Of a stretch of DNA of 5,665 nt, positions 4,968 to 5,665 are shown piece after piece; positions within the stretch are counted from its first letter, which is position 1; every line of letters starts with the position of its first letter. The DNA is taken from contig JAKLIL010000137.1 in NCBI GenBank assembly GCA_022709625.1, positions 1-5,665 on the forward strand. The letters run 5' to 3'. Position numbers and translations under genes: made by a program. Below the pieces are notes generated by a model. That model saw nothing but the letters and a program-made list of their open reading frames with translations. It searched no databases and was not told the origin of the DNA. The DNA is from Verrucomicrobiota bacterium (GTDB lineage Bacteria; Verrucomicrobiota; Kiritimatiellia; CAIQIC01; Lenti-01).

Positions 4968-5152
4968 GCCTGTAATTCCTTGGCGCGCCGCCAGGCTTGC
5001 CGGTTCCCATGGCGGACAACGGCTTCAAGCGCCGTTGTAGCCGCCGGCTCGTGTAGCTGAATCGATTGGGGCGCCCGCAGGAACCACAGGCACGTAGCGG
5101 CCTCTTTCGCGACCAACGCCGCGAATTCCCGGCCGGCCTGGGCCTCGTCCAT
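4943..5152 (-). CDS. Small 69-aa protein upstream of and overlapping the nucleotidyltransferase (putative antitoxin)
   Basis: 69 residues, M-D-E-A-Q-A-G-R-E-F-A-A-L-V-A-K-E to R-S-R-H-I-K. The family is not certain. Visible marks are C-L-W-F-L at about 22-26 and a C-terminal helix G-N-R-Q-A-W-R-R-A-K-E-L-Q-A-W. From memory, short proteins with an L-W-F motif and a G-(D/N)-R ... R-A-x-x-L-x-x-W end are often encoded just before AbiEii-like nucleotidyltransferases; I cannot verify this here. It is not the winged-helix AbiEi antitoxin, which is much longer. ATG 5152 is preferred over ATG 5173: GGAGG (5161-5165) sits 8 nt upstream of 5152, and the predicted transcription start lies at about 5173, which would leave the longer version no leader. 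The stop overlaps the next gene by 25 bp in another frame. Antitoxin function is inferred from gene order and overlap only. Confidence 0.75.
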   Translation of the reverse strand: MDEAQAGREFAALVAKEAATCLWFLRAPQSIQLHEPAATTALEAVVRHGNRQAWRRAKELQAWRSRHIK

Positions 5153-5160
5153 TGCTGGAG

Positions 5161-5165
5161 CCTCC
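5161..5165 (-). promoter_or_regulatory. Shine-Dalgarno of the 69-aa gene
   Basis: A full GGAGG on the minus strand, 8 nt before ATG 5152, is the best ribosome-binding site in the window. It is part of TGGAG-G-CTCCA, a small inverted repeat that could partly mask it in the mRNA. Confidence 0.8.
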
Positions 5166-5179
5166 AATTTCATGCCGCA

Positions 5180-5208
5180 AATATATCCGTGTGCACGGGG
5201 CTTGGCAA
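5180..5208 (-). promoter_or_regulatory. Sigma-70-type promoter of the nucleotidyltransferase operon
   Basis: On the minus strand TTGCCA (5208-5203), exactly 17 nt, then TATATT (5185-5180): 5/6 matches in each box with ideal spacing. The predicted start of transcription, about 5173, leaves a leader of about 20 nt that contains the GGAGG. It is the most convincing promoter in the window. Confidence 0.75.
5187..5198. promoter_or_regulatory. Inverted repeat between -35 and -10, possible operator
   Basis: CCGTG (5187-5191) and CACGG (5194-5198) are exact inverted half-sites separated by TG, entirely within the spacer of the promoter at 5180-5208. A protein bound here would block RNA polymerase, as in self-repressing toxin-antitoxin operons. 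The half-sites are short, so chance is possible. Confidence 0.4.
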
Positions 5209-5250
5209 CAGAGGGGTTGATGGGTGGTCGGCGGGGGATGGGGGAAGGCT

Positions 5251-5302
5251 GGTTGCAGGTTACAGGTTGATGGTTAGTGGTGGATGGTTGATGGTTGTTG
5301 GT
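5251..5302 (+). repeat. GGTTGATGG-type array of module 4, left
   Basis: Units GGTTGCAGG, TTACAGG, TTGATGG, TTAGTGG, TGGATGG and TTGATGGTTGTTGG, ending at the mosaic repeat. It lies upstream of the nucleotidyltransferase promoter, on the far side from the genes. Confidence 0.8.
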
Positions 5303-5391
5303 AGGGATCCAATCGAATATCCAATGTTCAATATCCAATCATCAATGATCAAGGGAACCGCCTTTGGCATCCCGCCACCCGCAGAGGGGTG
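5278..5391. repeat. Mosaic repeat, copy 2, uninterrupted
   Basis: The left half (5278-5362) aligns with 3915-3994 and the right half (5364-5391) is identical to 4114-4141. They are joined here by a single T at 5363, whereas 119 bp separate them in copy 1. Within the right half GCCACCC (5374-5380) and GGGTGGC (5387-5393) can pair. It is the intact form that reveals the structure of copy 1. Confidence 0.9.
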
Positions 5392-5410
5392 GCCGACATC
5401 CGGCCGACAG

Positions 5411-5447
5411 GTGGATGGTTGATGGTTACAGGTTGATGGTTGATGGT
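5411..5447 (+). repeat. GGTTGATGG-type array of module 4, right
   Basis: GTGGATGGTTGATGG, TTACAGG and GGTTGATGGTTGATGG, in the same orientation as the left array at 5251-5302. Module 4 is therefore flanked by direct arms, unlike the inverted arms of modules 1 and 2. Confidence 0.8.
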
Positions 5448-5665
5448 GTCGCTTGTCCTTGCCAGCGGCGGCGATCTTGGTATCGTTCGGGGCCCAGCGT
5501 GCCAAACGGGCCGGGCGAGCGTTCCCGGCCGTTTTCGCGCGTACGAAATCGAACCCCGACCAACCGCGTGAATTCCGACCCGCAGGCTGTTGCGACCGCC
5601 GTCGCGCTCTCCGCTCCCGCCCGGAGCGCGGCGCGGCGCCGGCCGATCCATCCCTTGTGGGGTTT
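5448..5665. other. Unassigned G+C-rich segment to the right edge
   Basis: Frames on the minus strand are open from the right edge into the repeat at 5411-5447; one ends at a TAA inside it (complement of TTA, 5427-5429). None gives a protein I recognise: they are Arg/Pro/Ala-rich, as expected from G+C-rich noncoding sequence. The segment could still hold the 3' end of a leftward gene entering from the right. No RNA gene, terminator or clear repeat is seen. Confidence 0.3.

Noticed and set aside
5153..5338. Longer versions of the 69-aa protein starting at 5173 or 5338
   Set aside because: The 5338 start reads through the mosaic repeat and the promoter. The 5173 start coincides with the predicted transcription start and has no Shine-Dalgarno, while 5152 has GGAGG at 8 nt.

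Overview
The window is GC-rich bacterial chromosome with five protein genes: one cut off by the left edge, three single-copy genes of recognisable families, and one small gene of unknown family. The intergenic spaces are long and packed with repeats. The evidence suggests, but does not prove, a PVC-type Gram-negative such as Kiritimatiellota or Verrucomicrobia. It rests on an outer-membrane barrel protein, a secreted protein with a D-x-D-x-D-G / AGTNP tail, an efp-epmA pair, and gaps filled with GGTTGATGG arrays and hairpin modules. No rRNA, tRNA, CRISPR array, transposase or phage gene is visible.

Layout, left to right. (1) 2-496 (+): C-terminal part of a secreted beta-sandwich protein ending in a calcium-loop-like tail. 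(2) 497-755: a repeat module, with GGTTGATGG-type arms in opposite orientation around two hairpins. (3) 793-1938 (+): a DUF481/YdiY-like outer-membrane beta-barrel protein. A striking A+T-rich 28-bp palindrome lies inside its N-terminal coding sequence. (4) 1939-2230: a second inverted-arm module with a hairpin element and a perfect 21-bp tandem repeat. (5) 3785 back to 2231 (-): efp followed by epmA, i.e. elongation factor P and the ligase that modifies it, probably one operon. (6) 3852-4157: a mosaic repeat whose two halves are separated by a 119-bp insert. (7) 5152 back to 4158 (-): a 69-aa protein and an AbiEii-like nucleotidyltransferase overlapping by 25 bp, behind a good sigma-70-type promoter with an inverted repeat in its spacer. 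This is laid out like a toxin-antitoxin or defence pair. (8) 5210-5447: a second copy of the mosaic repeat without the insert. (9) 5448-5665: no gene I can assign.

EF-P relieves ribosome stalling at polyproline, and EpmA installs the lysine modification EF-P needs. The visible EF-P lysine (K33) and the EpmA pocket alanine (A285) fit that pathway. The nucleotidyltransferase pair is independent of it. The repeat modules are the most unusual feature. All four long intergenic gaps carry one, and comparing the 3915-4141 and 5278-5391 copies shows how they are assembled from smaller nested units.
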